Assembly: GCA_036343175.1 (NCBI GenBank) | Contig: JAZASR010000009.1 | Coordinates: forward strand, 7,363-71,362 | Origin: JAEEJA01 sp036343175 | Lineage (GTDB): Bacteria > Bacillota > Clostridia > Lachnospirales > Lachnospiraceae | Direction of reading: 5' to 3' | Length of the DNA: 64,000 nt | Shown here: positions 52,814 to 61,253 of the stretch, piece by piece | Layout: every line of letters starts with the position of its first letter | Position numbering within the stretch: the first letter of the stretch is position 1 | Position numbers and translations under genes: made by a program | Notes under the pieces: model-generated | Told to the model about the DNA's origin: nothing | The model's input: only the letters and a program-made list of their open reading frames with translations | Database searches by the model: none

Positions 52814-52865
52814 GGAGAAAAATAAAGGACAGCAGAAATCGGGAGAAAAATAAAGGACGGCAGAA
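52814..52865. repeat. 24-bp tandem repeat at the ilvC terminator
   Basis: Copies at 52814-52837 and 52842-52865 (period 28, one mismatch). Each holds the A-rich block and the GGAC(A/G)GCAG arm of the ilvC terminator, so the terminator's arm and T tract (minus strand) are duplicated. No gene is visible in the 362-nt gap 52639-53000. Confidence 0.85.
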
Positions 52866-52904
52866 GTGCATTGAAGCAGATCTCCAATGCAGCAGCTGTC
52901 GTCC
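52843..52904 (-). terminator. Terminator of ilvC
   Basis: On the minus strand GGACGACAG (plus 52896-52904) pairs with CTGCCGTCC (52855-52863), enclosing the inner stem TGCATTG/CAATGCA; the following sequence is TTTATTTTT. It lies ~100 nt after the ilvC stop. Confidence 0.8.
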
Positions 52905-53000
52905 AGTATACGGCATTATACAAATACCGGTCTTAACATATCTCTTTGATCATATGCATGTGCTGATAAATAAAAAGCACACATTCTGATCCTGATATCA

Positions 53001-54017
53001 TCAGTTGTTGATGAGCTTGGCGTCATCGCTCCAGCTATAGAGCTTTCTGATCTCTGCGCCGATCTTCTCAGATGGATGTGCAGCAGCTTTCTTCCTCATA
53101 GCCTCGAAGTGGATACGGCCATTCTTCATATCCTGAACAAAGTCTGACGCGAATGAACCATCCTGGATATCTGAAAGGATCTTCTTCATAGCCTTCTTTG
53201 TATCCTCTGTAATAACCTTAGGACCTGATACATAGTCGCCATACTCAGCTGTGTTGGAGATAGAATATCTCATTCCTGCGAAACCTGACTGATAGATAAG
53301 GTCTACGATGAGCTTCATCTCATGAATACACTCGAAGTATGCATTTCTCGGGTCATAACCTGCTTCACAGAGTGTTTCAAAACCTGCCTGCATAAGTGCG
53401 CAAACACCGCCGCAAAGAACTGCCTGCTCACCGAAGAGGTCTGTCTCTGTCTCTGTCTTGAATGTTGTCTCAAGAATACCGGCTCTTGCTGCGCCAAGTC
53501 CTGCGCCATAAGCAAGTGCAAGGTCAAGTGCCTTACCTGTAGCATCCTGCTCTACAGCTACAAGACAAGGAGTGCCCTTACCAGCCTGATACTCGGAACG
53601 AACTGTATGTCCCGGTGCCTTAGGAGCGATCATTGTAACATCTACTCCCTTAGGTGGTACTATGAGCTTATAATTGATATTGAAGCCATGTGCGAACATA
53701 AGCATGTCGCCATCCTTTAAGTTTGGCTCAATATCCTTGTGGTACATATCTGCCTGGAGCTCATCAGGGATGAGGATCATGATGATGTCAGCCATCTTTG
53801 CTGCTTCTGCTACAGGATATACTTTAAGTCCCTGTGCTTCAGCCTTGGCCTTTGACTTTGATCCTTCATAAAGGCCTACGAAAACATCACAGCCCGAATC
53901 CTTTAAGTTAAGAGCATGTGCATGTCCCTGGCTGCCATATCCGATAATGGCAATCTTCTTACCCTGTAATAAGTTGAGATCACAGTCATTCTGATAAAAC
54001 ATTCTTGCTTCTGCCAT
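53001..54017 (-). CDS. ilvC: Ketol-acid reductoisomerase
   Basis: 338 residues. Second step of valine/isoleucine synthesis: isomerisation and NADPH reduction of acetolactate. NADPH motif IGYGSQGHAHALNLKDSG, APKAPGHTVRSEY, DLFGEQAVLCGG with metal-binding acids, and the knotted C-terminal FECIHEMKLIVDLIYQSG and GMRYSISNTAEYGD. A class I enzyme by length. It is 114 nt after ilvN. Confidence 0.97.
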   Translation of the reverse strand: MAEARMFYQNDCDLNLLQGKKIAIIGYGSQGHAHALNLKDSGCDVFVGLYEGSKSKAKAEAQGLKVYPVAEAAKMADIIMILIPDELQADMYHKDIEPNLKDGDMLMFAHGFNINYKLIVPPKGVDVTMIAPKAPGHTVRSEYQAGKGTPCLVAVEQDATGKALDLALAYGAGLGAARAGILETTFKTETETDLFGEQAVLCGGVCALMQAGFETLCEAGYDPRNAYFECIHEMKLIVDLIYQSGFAGMRYSISNTAEYGDYVSGPKVITEDTKKAMKKILSDIQDGSFASDFVQDMKNGRIHFEAMRKKAAAHPSEKIGAEIRKLYSWSDDAKLINN

Positions 54018-54131
54018 TTTTAGTTTCCTCCTAATAGATTATAAAAATATTTATATATAAAGCGTCAGGCAGGTATGTCCTGTAAAACGTTTTATAAGCT
54101 TGCTTCAGCTGTATCCGCGCTTATATCCTGC

Positions 54132-54638
54132 TCAGTCAGAGAGCTCCTCATCGTTATCCGATGCATTCCTGGCAAGGCCTGTGATGCCTGTGCGGACGAG
54201 CTCTAAGATACCGTACTTTCTGACAAGATCCGTAAAAGCATCTATCTTTGCTTTATTTCCTGTGATCTCTATCATGAGTGAATCCTGCTCGACATCTACG
54301 ATATTGGCTCTGAAGATGCCTGCCAGTGTAACTATCTCTGATCTGGCAGTTGAGTCAGCCTTGATGGTCACAAGTACGAGCTCACGGGTAACTGACCTGC
54401 CGTGCTCAAGCTCTTTGACTGTTATTACATCCTCAAGCTTCTGAAGCTGCTTGCAGATCTGCTCAAGTGTCTGGTCATCGCCTGTTGCAACGACTGTCAT
54501 CCTTGAATACTTCGGATCCTCTGTGGTGCCGACTGTAAGGCTGTCGATATTGTAGCCCCTTCTCGAGAAAAGACCAGCTACACGGCTAAGTGCGCCGGAT
54601 GTGTTATCAACAAGTATTGAAAAAATCTTTTTCTTCAT
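54132..54638 (-). CDS. ilvN: Acetolactate synthase small (regulatory) subunit
   Basis: 168 residues with N-terminal ACT domain, FSILVDNTSGALSRVAGLFSRRGYNI, and LTVGTTEDPKYSRMTVV, then the C-terminal ALS-small domain with IFRANIVDVEQDSLMIEITG. It gives valine feedback to the catalytic IlvB. I start at the ATG at 54638, which has AGGAGG 7 nt upstream; a frame to 54692 lies in the promoter. The catalytic ilvB is not adjacent or anywhere in the window. ilvN and ilvC are probably co-transcribed from the promoter at 54683-54711. Confidence 0.94.
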   Translation of the reverse strand: MKKKIFSILVDNTSGALSRVAGLFSRRGYNIDSLTVGTTEDPKYSRMTVVATGDDQTLEQICKQLQKLEDVITVKELEHGRSVTRELVLVTIKADSTARSEIVTLAGIFRANIVDVEQDSLMIEITGNKAKIDAFTDLVRKYGILELVRTGITGLARNASDNDEELSD

Positions 54639-54682
54639 ATAACAGCCTCCTCTGCAAACATTAAGAATATTTACAACAACGA

Positions 54683-54711
54683 ATTTTAGCAATATGACAA
54701 ATATTTGTCAA
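54683..54711 (-). promoter_or_regulatory. ilvN promoter overlapped by a perfect 16-bp palindrome
   Basis: On the minus strand TTGACA (plus 54706-54711) and TAAAAT (54683-54688) with a 17-nt spacer. The sequence TGACAAATATTTGTCA at plus 54695-54710 is a perfect palindrome covering most of the -35 box, a likely repressor operator. I see no T-box or leader-peptide attenuator in the 45-nt leader. Confidence 0.8.
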
Positions 54712-54863
54712 TTATTAATGCGAAGATATTCGAAATTGATGGAAGTTCCTTATATTATGAAGTCCCTTTAAAAATTACGGTTTGTACTATCATAAGCCAA
54801 TGTACTTTATTATCAATTTTTTCAATTGAAAGACAGGTCTTTCATGTAAATAACAGGAATCCA

Positions 54864-55595
54864 TCATGGTCTCTGAATGATCATTTTATTGATATGGCTT
54901 CCAAGGTTCATGAACTTCCTCTCATATTCGGTCTTTATCTCATCAGGGATATCCCCATCCCCGTACAGGTCGCGGGTCACAGAGATGAGCTTCCAGCCCG
55001 ATCTTTCCGCTTCCTTCACTGAGAACTCGAAAAGGTCAGAGTTATCTGTCTTGAATTCTATGATGCCTCCAGGGGCAAGTATTTCCTTATATCTGGCAAG
55101 GAATTCTGATGATGTGAGTCTTCGCTTTGCATGGCGTTTCTTTGGCCATGGATCGGAAAAGTTTAAGAATATGCCCTTGACTTTTTCCCTGCCAAAATAT
55201 TTGAGAATATCTTCAGCGTCCATGCGCATGAAAATAAGATTCTTATTATACGGAACTTTAGTACTTTCTGCTGCCGGTGTATCAAGAGCACCGGATTTTC
55301 CAGATACAGCGGCGCCATCGGCTCTGCCTTCCAGCTCCCCGACCTTCTCTACAGCCCTGACAAGAACGCTTGAGAACTTTTCAATGCCGATATAATTGCG
55401 TTCAGGGTGCTTCTCAGCATGTTCTATTATAAAAGAGCCTTTTCCCATGCCTATCTCAAGATAGAGATCATGGTCATTGGCGAATACCTCATTCCAGCGG
55501 TCTTTGAGCTTCTCCCCATCTGTCATGTCAGTCTGAATAGTGTGCGGATCTGAGGCTATCTTTTCATTGGACCCCTTTACGTGCTTTAATCTCAT
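54864..55595 (-). CDS. trmB: tRNA (guanine-N7-)-methyltransferase
   Basis: 243 residues, m7G46 formation in tRNA. Landmarks: LYLEIGMGKGSFIIEHA, RNYIGIEKFSSVLVRAVEK, GIFLNFSDPWPKKRHAKRRLT, GGIIEFKTDN and the C-terminal TEYERKFMNLGSHINKM. An insertion of about 28 residues (88-115, GRADGAAVSGKSGALD and following) sits after the second AdoMet strand, similar in style to insertions in NadK and PrmA. Single gene, divergent from ppx across a 359-nt gap. Confidence 0.94.
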   Translation of the reverse strand: MRLKHVKGSNEKIASDPHTIQTDMTDGEKLKDRWNEVFANDHDLYLEIGMGKGSFIIEHAEKHPERNYIGIEKFSSVLVRAVEKVGELEGRADGAAVSGKSGALDTPAAESTKVPYNKNLIFMRMDAEDILKYFGREKVKGIFLNFSDPWPKKRHAKRRLTSSEFLARYKEILAPGGIIEFKTDNSDLFEFSVKEAERSGWKLISVTRDLYGDGDIPDEIKTEYERKFMNLGSHINKMIIQRP

Positions 55596-55841
55596 ATACT
55601 GTCTCCTTGCCTGTTCAATTTATATTCCATACAGAACCACGGCCATATAAGGTAATTCGTGCCATGCCTCATCTGTCCCCATACCTATAAGTAAACATGA
55701 TCTGCAATATATTGCCATACTTTACAACAGGTCTCACAGGCACTCAGTATTATATCAGAATCAGATCCATTTATCGATAGATATGTTTTCTTTAATTTTG
55801 TACGGTTTTTACAATTCATTTATATTCATTTTACTTAAACT

Positions 55842-55853
55842 TTATGCTAGAAT
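55842..55853 (+). promoter_or_regulatory. Extended -10 promoter for the ppx-ppk1 unit
   Basis: TATGCTAGAAT: extended TGC followed by TAGAAT (55848-55853), ~100 nt before the ATG at 55955. The -35 is weak. The leader has a GCGGTT/AACCGC hairpin (about 55868-55900). The rest of the 55596-55954 gap shows nothing else I can name. Confidence 0.5.
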
Positions 55854-55954
55854 AGTATATTAATATAGCGGTTTTCGGTAAATACGGCATTTCGAACCGC
55901 TTAATCACTCTCGAAACTTTTTGTACGAAAATATATAAAGAAGGAAGGCAAATC

Positions 55955-57529
55955 ATGGACTATAGTACATTTGCTGCCATCGACGTCGGATCTCATGAAA
56001 TATCAATGAAGATCTACGAGATCGGCGCCGAGTCAGGCATTCACGTATTGGACTATGTGCATCACAGCACAAAGATCGGACTCGAGACATATTCTGCAGG
56101 CCGCATGACATACGCTTCTATCGAAAGAGTATGCAGGATCCTCAATGCCTACAAAGAGAAGATGAAGGAGTACGGTGTCAAGTCATACCAGATCGTGGGC
56201 ACCAGTGCTGTAAGAGAGGCTGAAAATAACATCCTCTTTCTCGAGCAGGTCAAGGAAAAGACAGGCTTTACTATCAAGGTACTCAGCAACTCAGAGCAGA
56301 GAGCCGTCTACTACAAGTCACTTGCTATCACGGACAACAGCTTTCACAAGCTCATCAAAAAGGGTACGCTGCTCGTAGATGTAAGCGGAGGCTCCATGCA
56401 GCTGTCCCACTATGACTGTGAGCAGCTCATATCCACGCAGAACCTGAAGCTCGGTTCCCTGCGTATACAGGAGACGCTTTCAGCCTTAAGCCAGAAGACT
56501 GTAAGCTACAAGAACCTTGTATATGAATACATATATGATGACATTCATAATTATAAGGAGCATTTCCTGGCAGGCTACAATATCAAGAACATCATAGCGG
56601 TCGGCAACCAGCTCCGAATATTCATGAGATATCTAAGCCGCCACAATTTCGCATCCATCATGCCTAGCGACAGCAGACTCAAGAAAAAGGATACTCTGGA
56701 CCGCGCAGGCTATGACAGATTCTATAATGAGATAACCTCCAAAACTCCGCAGGAGCTTACAAAGGACCTTGATACATCATTCGAGCAGGCTTCCCTCCTG
56801 CTTCCTGTCGCCATGATCTATGAGATCATATTCAGTGAGACAGATGCCGAGAACATGTGGCTGTCCGATATCACTCTCTGCGACGGCATGGCAGCTGACT
56901 TTGCGGAAAGCCACGAGAAGATGATCCCTGCTCACAACTCTGAAGACGACATCATTTCTGAGACGAAGGTCATTGCTGATAAATATAAGTGCAATAAAGA
57001 GCATTACGAAAATATCATGTACAACTCCCTTAAGATATTTGATTTCCTGAAGGAATCGAACTTCATGACATCCAGGGACAGGCTGCTCCTTCAGCTTGCA
57101 GTGATCCTCCACGACACAGGTTCATTTATAAACTTGAGTGAAGTCGGTGAGAATTCATATAAGATAGTTATGTCGACAGAGATACTGGGGCTTTCCCACA
57201 AGGAGCGCTCACTCATTGCTCTGACGCTTCTGTATCTCCACAAGGAGTTCCCGGGCTACAATGCCCTTAAGAGCGATGTAAGCAAGAAGGATTACATCCG
57301 CATTACAAAGCTCAATGCCATCATAAAGCTCGCGGGCAGCATGGACAAGAGCCACACTCAGAAGTTCAAGAAGACCGGCATTGAGATAAAGGATGAAAAG
57401 CTCTATATCACAGGCGATACCATTACAGACATCACTCTTGAGCGCGGCTTCTTCGAGCAGAGAGCAGACTTTTTTGAGGAAGTATTTGGCATAAGGCCTG
57501 AGCTGAGGCAGAGAAAGAATTTCGGATAA
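55955..57529 (+). CDS. ppx: Ppx/GppA-family phosphatase with C-terminal HD-type domain
   Basis: 524 residues. Residues 1-~300 are the ASKHA-fold exopolyphosphatase/guanosine-pentaphosphatase domain: AAIDVGSHEISMKIYEI, YQIVGTSAVREAENN, and VDVSGGSMQL. Two motifs deviate: the catalytic-glutamate segment is LSNSEQRA (Glu114) rather than SGxEEA, and GGGS is SGGS (144-147). Residues ~340-500 form an HD-like domain (LQLAVILHDTGSF, SHKERSLIALTLLYLHKEF). Expected role: release phosphate from polyphosphate or hydrolyse pppGpp. Head of a two-gene unit with ppk1, with AAGGAAGG before the ATG. The motif changes make activity less certain. Confidence 0.87.
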   Translation: MDYSTFAAIDVGSHEISMKIYEIGAESGIHVLDYVHHSTKIGLETYSAGRMTYASIERVCRILNAYKEKMKEYGVKSYQIVGTSAVREAENNILFLEQVKEKTGFTIKVLSNSEQRAVYYKSLAITDNSFHKLIKKGTLLVDVSGGSMQLSHYDCEQLISTQNLKLGSLRIQETLSALSQKTVSYKNLVYEYIYDDIHNYKEHFLAGYNIKNIIAVGNQLRIFMRYLSRHNFASIMPSDSRLKKKDTLDRAGYDRFYNEITSKTPQELTKDLDTSFEQASLLLPVAMIYEIIFSETDAENMWLSDITLCDGMAADFAESHEKMIPAHNSEDDIISETKVIADKYKCNKEHYENIMYNSLKIFDFLKESNFMTSRDRLLLQLAVILHDTGSFINLSEVGENSYKIVMSTEILGLSHKERSLIALTLLYLHKEFPGYNALKSDVSKKDYIRITKLNAIIKLAGSMDKSHTQKFKKTGIEIKDEKLYITGDTITDITLERGFFEQRADFFEEVFGIRPELRQRKNFG

Positions 57530-57626
57530 AAAGTTTTCGGATGATCTTTAAGCTATTCAGGATATCATAAGATCAGGCGGAGACAGAGAAGGAATTTCGG
57601 ATAAAAAGTTTTCGGATGATCTTTAA
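57505..57626 (+). repeat. 47-bp direct repeat duplicating the ppx 3' end
   Basis: Copies at 57505-57551 and 57580-57626 (45/47 identical, period 75). The first spans the last codons and TAA of ppx; the second lies in the ppx-ppk1 spacer. Confidence 0.92.
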
Positions 57627-57674
57627 ACATTCAATATATTCATTTAAACCGGTCAGTCAAAAAAGGAGGAAAAA

Positions 57675-59876
57675 ATGGACGAAAGTAAATTCAAGGATCC
57701 GAAGAATTATTATAACAGAGAGCTGTCATGGATAGATTTCAACTACAGAGTGCTTACAGAGTCACAGGACAAGCGCATACCGCTTCTTGACAGGCTCAAG
57801 TTCCTTGCCATCACCGCATCGAACCTTGACGAATTCTTCATGGTAAGAGTCGCATCCCTGAAGGATATGGTAAATGCCAGCTATACAAAGCCTGACCTGG
57901 CAGGCATGACACCTCAGATGCAGCTGGATGCCATCAGCGTGAAGACACACACGCTTACAAAGGACCAGTACGACACATACAATAAAGCTCTTATCCCTGC
58001 ACTTAAAGAAGAAAAGATCCGTGTCATCGATAAATATGAGGACTTAAGCGAAGCTCAGGCCTCTTACGTCGATGATTTCTTCGACAATGAGGTGTTCCCT
58101 GTGCTCACCCCTCTGGCAGTTGATTCATCAAGACCGTTCCCGCTTATCAGGAATAAATCCCTTAACATCTGTGCCCTTCTTAAGACAAAGAAGACCGATG
58201 CGGATAAGATCTCCAATTTCCATGAACTCTATATGAGCAAGCGCACAGAGACAGAGCCTGACAGCAAGTACGACTTCGCGACTGTCCAGGTTCCATCAGG
58301 TTTGAGCCGTATCATCGAGATACCTTCAGAAGATGGCTTCGAAAGGACATATATCCTTCTTGAACAGGTGATAGAACGCAATTTAGGCAAGCTGTTCGTA
58401 AGCAATGACGTCATCTGCGCATTCCCATACAGGGTCATGAGAAACGCAGACCTTTCAATAGAGGAAGAAGAGGCCGCCGACCTCCTCATGGAGATCGAGA
58501 AGCAGCTGAAAAAGAGGCAGTGGGGCGAGGCCATAAAGCTCGAGGTCGAAAAGGATATCGACAAGGAGCTTTTAAAGATCATCACAGATGAGTTCAATAT
58601 CAAGGAGCAGGATATATTCTATATCGACGGTCCGCTGGATCTCACATTCCTCTTCAGGCTTTCAGGCATAGACGGCTTCGATGACTTAAAGAGCAAACCA
58701 TATACACCGCAGCCTCCAAAGTACCTGGATATGGACGATTCTCTCTTCCATCAGATAAGGATGCACGATATACTTCTCCACCACCCATATGAGACATTCG
58801 ATCCTGTAGTTGACTTTGTCCGCCGCGCCGCAACAGATGATAAGGTCCTCGCCATAAAGCAGACCCTTTACAGGGTATCATCAAACTCTCCTATCATCGC
58901 ATCACTTGCCGAGGCGGCACAGAATGGCAAGCAGGTAACAGTTCTTGTAGAGCTCAAGGCCCGTTTCGATGAGGAAAATAACATCATCTGGGCAAGGAAG
59001 CTCGAACAGGCAGGCTGCCACGTTCTCTACGGTCTGGTAGGCTTAAAGACCCATTCGAAGATCACCCTTGTCGTCCGCCGCGAGGATGACGGCATAAGAC
59101 GCTACGTACACCTTGCGACCGGTAACTACAACGATAAGACTGCAAAGCAGTATACAGATATAGGACTCCTTACATGCAACAAGCTGATCGGTGAAGATGC
59201 AACAGCAGTATTCAACATGCTTTCAGGTTATTCTGAGCCTGCAAAGTGGAATAAGCTTACCATAGCCCCTATATGGCTCCGTGATAAGTTCGTATCCCTC
59301 ATACGCCGCGAGGCAGAGTTTGCAAAGGCAGGGAAGGACGCCTTTATCACAGCAAAGATGAATTCCTTATGCGACCCGGGCATCATATCAGAGCTCTACA
59401 AGGCATCAGCAGCCGGAGTTAAGATAAAGCTCTTAGTCCGCGGCATATGCTGCCTTAAGGTAGGCATACCGGGCATCAGCGAGAATATCCGCGTGCGCTC
59501 AATAGTCGGCACATTCCTTGAGCATTCGAGGATCTATTACTTCCACAACAACGGTAATGAAGAGATCTACCTTGCATCAGCAGACTGGATGCCAAGAAAT
59601 CTTGACCGCCGTGTCGAGATCCTCTTCCCTATAGAGGATGAGACGCTTAAGGAAGAAGTCAAGGGCATCATAAAGCTGGAGTTCGAGGACAATTGCAAGG
59701 CTCACGTAATGCAGCCTGACGGCACCTACAAGAAACTATATCCTGAGGAAGGAAAGAAGGCAGTTGACTCACAGATGATCTTCTGTAAGAGAGCATGTGA
59801 GGCCAATAAGACGCCATCTACCTTAAGCGAATATCCAAGGAGATTCGAACCGTTGGAGCATATCGATACGCAGTAA
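57675..59876 (+). CDS. ppk1: Polyphosphate kinase 1
   Basis: 733 residues, reversible polymerisation of the gamma phosphate of ATP. N-terminal NRELSWIDFNYRVL, FLAITASNLDEFFMVRVA, central LTPLAVDSSRPFPLI, and the twin PLD-like catalytic domains with the phosphorylated His460 in GLKTHSKITLVVRRE and His617 in FLEHSRIYYF, plus ATGNYNDKTAKQYTDIGLLT. Full length. AAGGAGG precedes the ATG. It follows the ppx-like gene by 145 nt, so synthesis and breakdown are encoded together. A decayed copy of its 3' end appears in the spacer after it. Confidence 0.96.
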   Translation: MDESKFKDPKNYYNRELSWIDFNYRVLTESQDKRIPLLDRLKFLAITASNLDEFFMVRVASLKDMVNASYTKPDLAGMTPQMQLDAISVKTHTLTKDQYDTYNKALIPALKEEKIRVIDKYEDLSEAQASYVDDFFDNEVFPVLTPLAVDSSRPFPLIRNKSLNICALLKTKKTDADKISNFHELYMSKRTETEPDSKYDFATVQVPSGLSRIIEIPSEDGFERTYILLEQVIERNLGKLFVSNDVICAFPYRVMRNADLSIEEEEAADLLMEIEKQLKKRQWGEAIKLEVEKDIDKELLKIITDEFNIKEQDIFYIDGPLDLTFLFRLSGIDGFDDLKSKPYTPQPPKYLDMDDSLFHQIRMHDILLHHPYETFDPVVDFVRRAATDDKVLAIKQTLYRVSSNSPIIASLAEAAQNGKQVTVLVELKARFDEENNIIWARKLEQAGCHVLYGLVGLKTHSKITLVVRREDDGIRRYVHLATGNYNDKTAKQYTDIGLLTCNKLIGEDATAVFNMLSGYSEPAKWNKLTIAPIWLRDKFVSLIRREAEFAKAGKDAFITAKMNSLCDPGIISELYKASAAGVKIKLLVRGICCLKVGIPGISENIRVRSIVGTFLEHSRIYYFHNNGNEEIYLASADWMPRNLDRRVEILFPIEDETLKEEVKGIIKLEFEDNCKAHVMQPDGTYKKLYPEEGKKAVDSQMIFCKRACEANKTPSTLSEYPRRFEPLEHIDTQ

Positions 59877-60001
59877 TATTCAAAAGTGCTTTACTGACAG
59901 GTTAACTAAAATATCGGGTAACTTCAGTATTAACACCTGACAATTCGAACCACCGGACCATTTAGATATTTAATAAAAACATCAAGCAACTTTAGTCTGA
60001 A

Positions 60002-60030
60002 TACTTGACAATGCCGTGTCTTAGCGTTAA
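60002..60030 (+). promoter_or_regulatory. Possible dapA promoter
   Basis: TTGACA (from about 60005) with TAATCT 17 nt later (ending near 60033); the -35 is consensus and the -10 is weak. It lies upstream of the leader hairpin at 60056-60088. Confidence 0.4.
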
Positions 60031-60055
60031 TCTAAGCATATTAAGGCAAATTTTA

Positions 60056-60097
60056 AAGCCTTTGACTTCAATTACAGGTCAGAGGCTTGATTTTTAT
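60056..60097 (+). terminator. Intrinsic terminator or attenuator in the dapA leader
   Basis: An 11-bp stem (60056-60066 with 60078-60088, one G-U) with an 11-nt loop, followed by GATTTTTATATT. It ends only 5 nt before the dapA Shine-Dalgarno sequence, so it either ends ppk1 transcription or attenuates dapA. The leader does not show lysine-riboswitch features. Confidence 0.7.
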
Positions 60098-60116
60098 ATT
60101 CAGGAGGTTTTATAAA

Positions 60117-61001
60117 ATGGCTATTTTTGAAGGAGCAGGCGTAGCTATCATTACTCCATTCAATGAGGATGGAAGTGTCAACTATGATGAATTTGGTAAA
60201 GTCATCGAGGATCAGATCAGCGGCGGCACAGATGCTATAGTCGTTTGCGGTACTACAGGTGAGTCGGCTACCATGAGCGAGGAAGAGCACATGAAGGTTG
60301 TTAAGTACTGCATCGACAAGGTTGACCACAGGATCCCTGTCATAGCAGGAACCGGTTCTAATGCTACATATACTGCAGTCAACCTTTCAAAAGAGGCTGA
60401 AAGCTATGGAGCAGACGCCGTTCTCTGTGTTACCCCTTATTATAATAAAGCAACTCAGGCCGGCCTTGTAAAGCACTACGGTTCCATCGCCGAGGCCATC
60501 AATATTCCTATCATCGTATATAATGTACCAAGCAGGACGGGCTGCAACGTAAAGCCTGAGACATTAAAGACACTCGTTGACAAGTACGACAACATAAAGG
60601 CAGTCAAGGATGCAACAGGGAACTTAAGCCAGACCGCTGACGAAGCTTACGAGTGCGGCGACAAGCTTACGATCTTCTCGGGAAATGATGACCAGATCGT
60701 ACCTATCCTTTCATTGGGCGGCAAGGGCGTTATCTCAGTACTTTCAAATGTGGCTCCAAAGGCAGCACACGATATCGTTGCCGAGTACCTCAAGGGTAAC
60801 GTAGATAAGTCAAGAGAGCTTCAGCTTAAGTACCTTCCGCTCATCCGTGCCCTCTTCTGTGAAGTAAATCCTATCCCTGTCAAGTATGCCATGAGCCTCT
60901 TAGGATATGCAGCAGGTCCATTAAGACTTCCTCTCTGCGAACTTTCAGATGACCATAAGGAACTCATCAAGCGCGAAATGAAGAATGTCGGATTGATCTG
61001 A
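60117..61001 (+). CDS. dapA: 4-hydroxy-tetrahydrodipicolinate synthase
   Basis: 294 residues, first committed step of the diaminopimelate/lysine branch, condensing pyruvate with aspartate semialdehyde. (beta/alpha)8 aldolase with GVAIITPFNEDGSVNYDE, VVCGTTGESATMSEEEH (Thr46/Thr47), VYNVPSRTGCNV with Tyr135, the Schiff-base lysine in AVKDATGN (Lys164) and IFSGNDDQIVPILSLGG. The ATG at 60117 has AGGAGG 9 nt upstream; an upstream start (60087) falls in the leader hairpin. No other dap or lys gene is adjacent. It is probably a single-gene unit. Confidence 0.96.
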   Translation: MAIFEGAGVAIITPFNEDGSVNYDEFGKVIEDQISGGTDAIVVCGTTGESATMSEEEHMKVVKYCIDKVDHRIPVIAGTGSNATYTAVNLSKEAESYGADAVLCVTPYYNKATQAGLVKHYGSIAEAINIPIIVYNVPSRTGCNVKPETLKTLVDKYDNIKAVKDATGNLSQTADEAYECGDKLTIFSGNDDQIVPILSLGGKGVISVLSNVAPKAAHDIVAEYLKGNVDKSRELQLKYLPLIRALFCEVNPIPVKYAMSLLGYAAGPLRLPLCELSDDHKELIKREMKNVGLI

Positions 61002-61152
61002 TCGGACTAAAGCTGATCAGAAGCAGCAGTTTTATTGCAGGTGTTAAAGTATTCCTGCCTCCTGCCAGCTTATTGATCTTTATCGGGGTATGATGACGTA
61101 AATTAAAGCTTTTCGCCCTATGATCGATGGCAAAGCTTAAACACAAGAAGAT

Positions 61153-61221
61153 AAAAAATTCCCGGCATAATGATATGTACCCTTATTAATAAACTCATAT
61201 CACATTGCCGGGAATTTTTTT
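61153..61221. terminator. Bidirectional terminator between dapA and the ATPase gene
   Basis: A long imperfect stem, AAATTCCCGGCA-ATGATATG with CATATCA-TTGCCGGGAATTT, with A run before and T run after, located between convergent genes. Confidence 0.85.
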
Positions 61222-61253
61222 ATTCCTTAAGATCTATTATTTTATCCTGCTGA

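Noticed and set aside
54639..54863. T-box or leader-peptide attenuator for ilvN
   Set aside because: The leader from the mapped promoter is about 45 nt, too short for a T-box, and no run of branched-chain codons is seen.
59880..60116. Lysine riboswitch before dapA
   Set aside because: The conserved lysine-riboswitch core is not visible and the leader is short; only a simple hairpin is supported.
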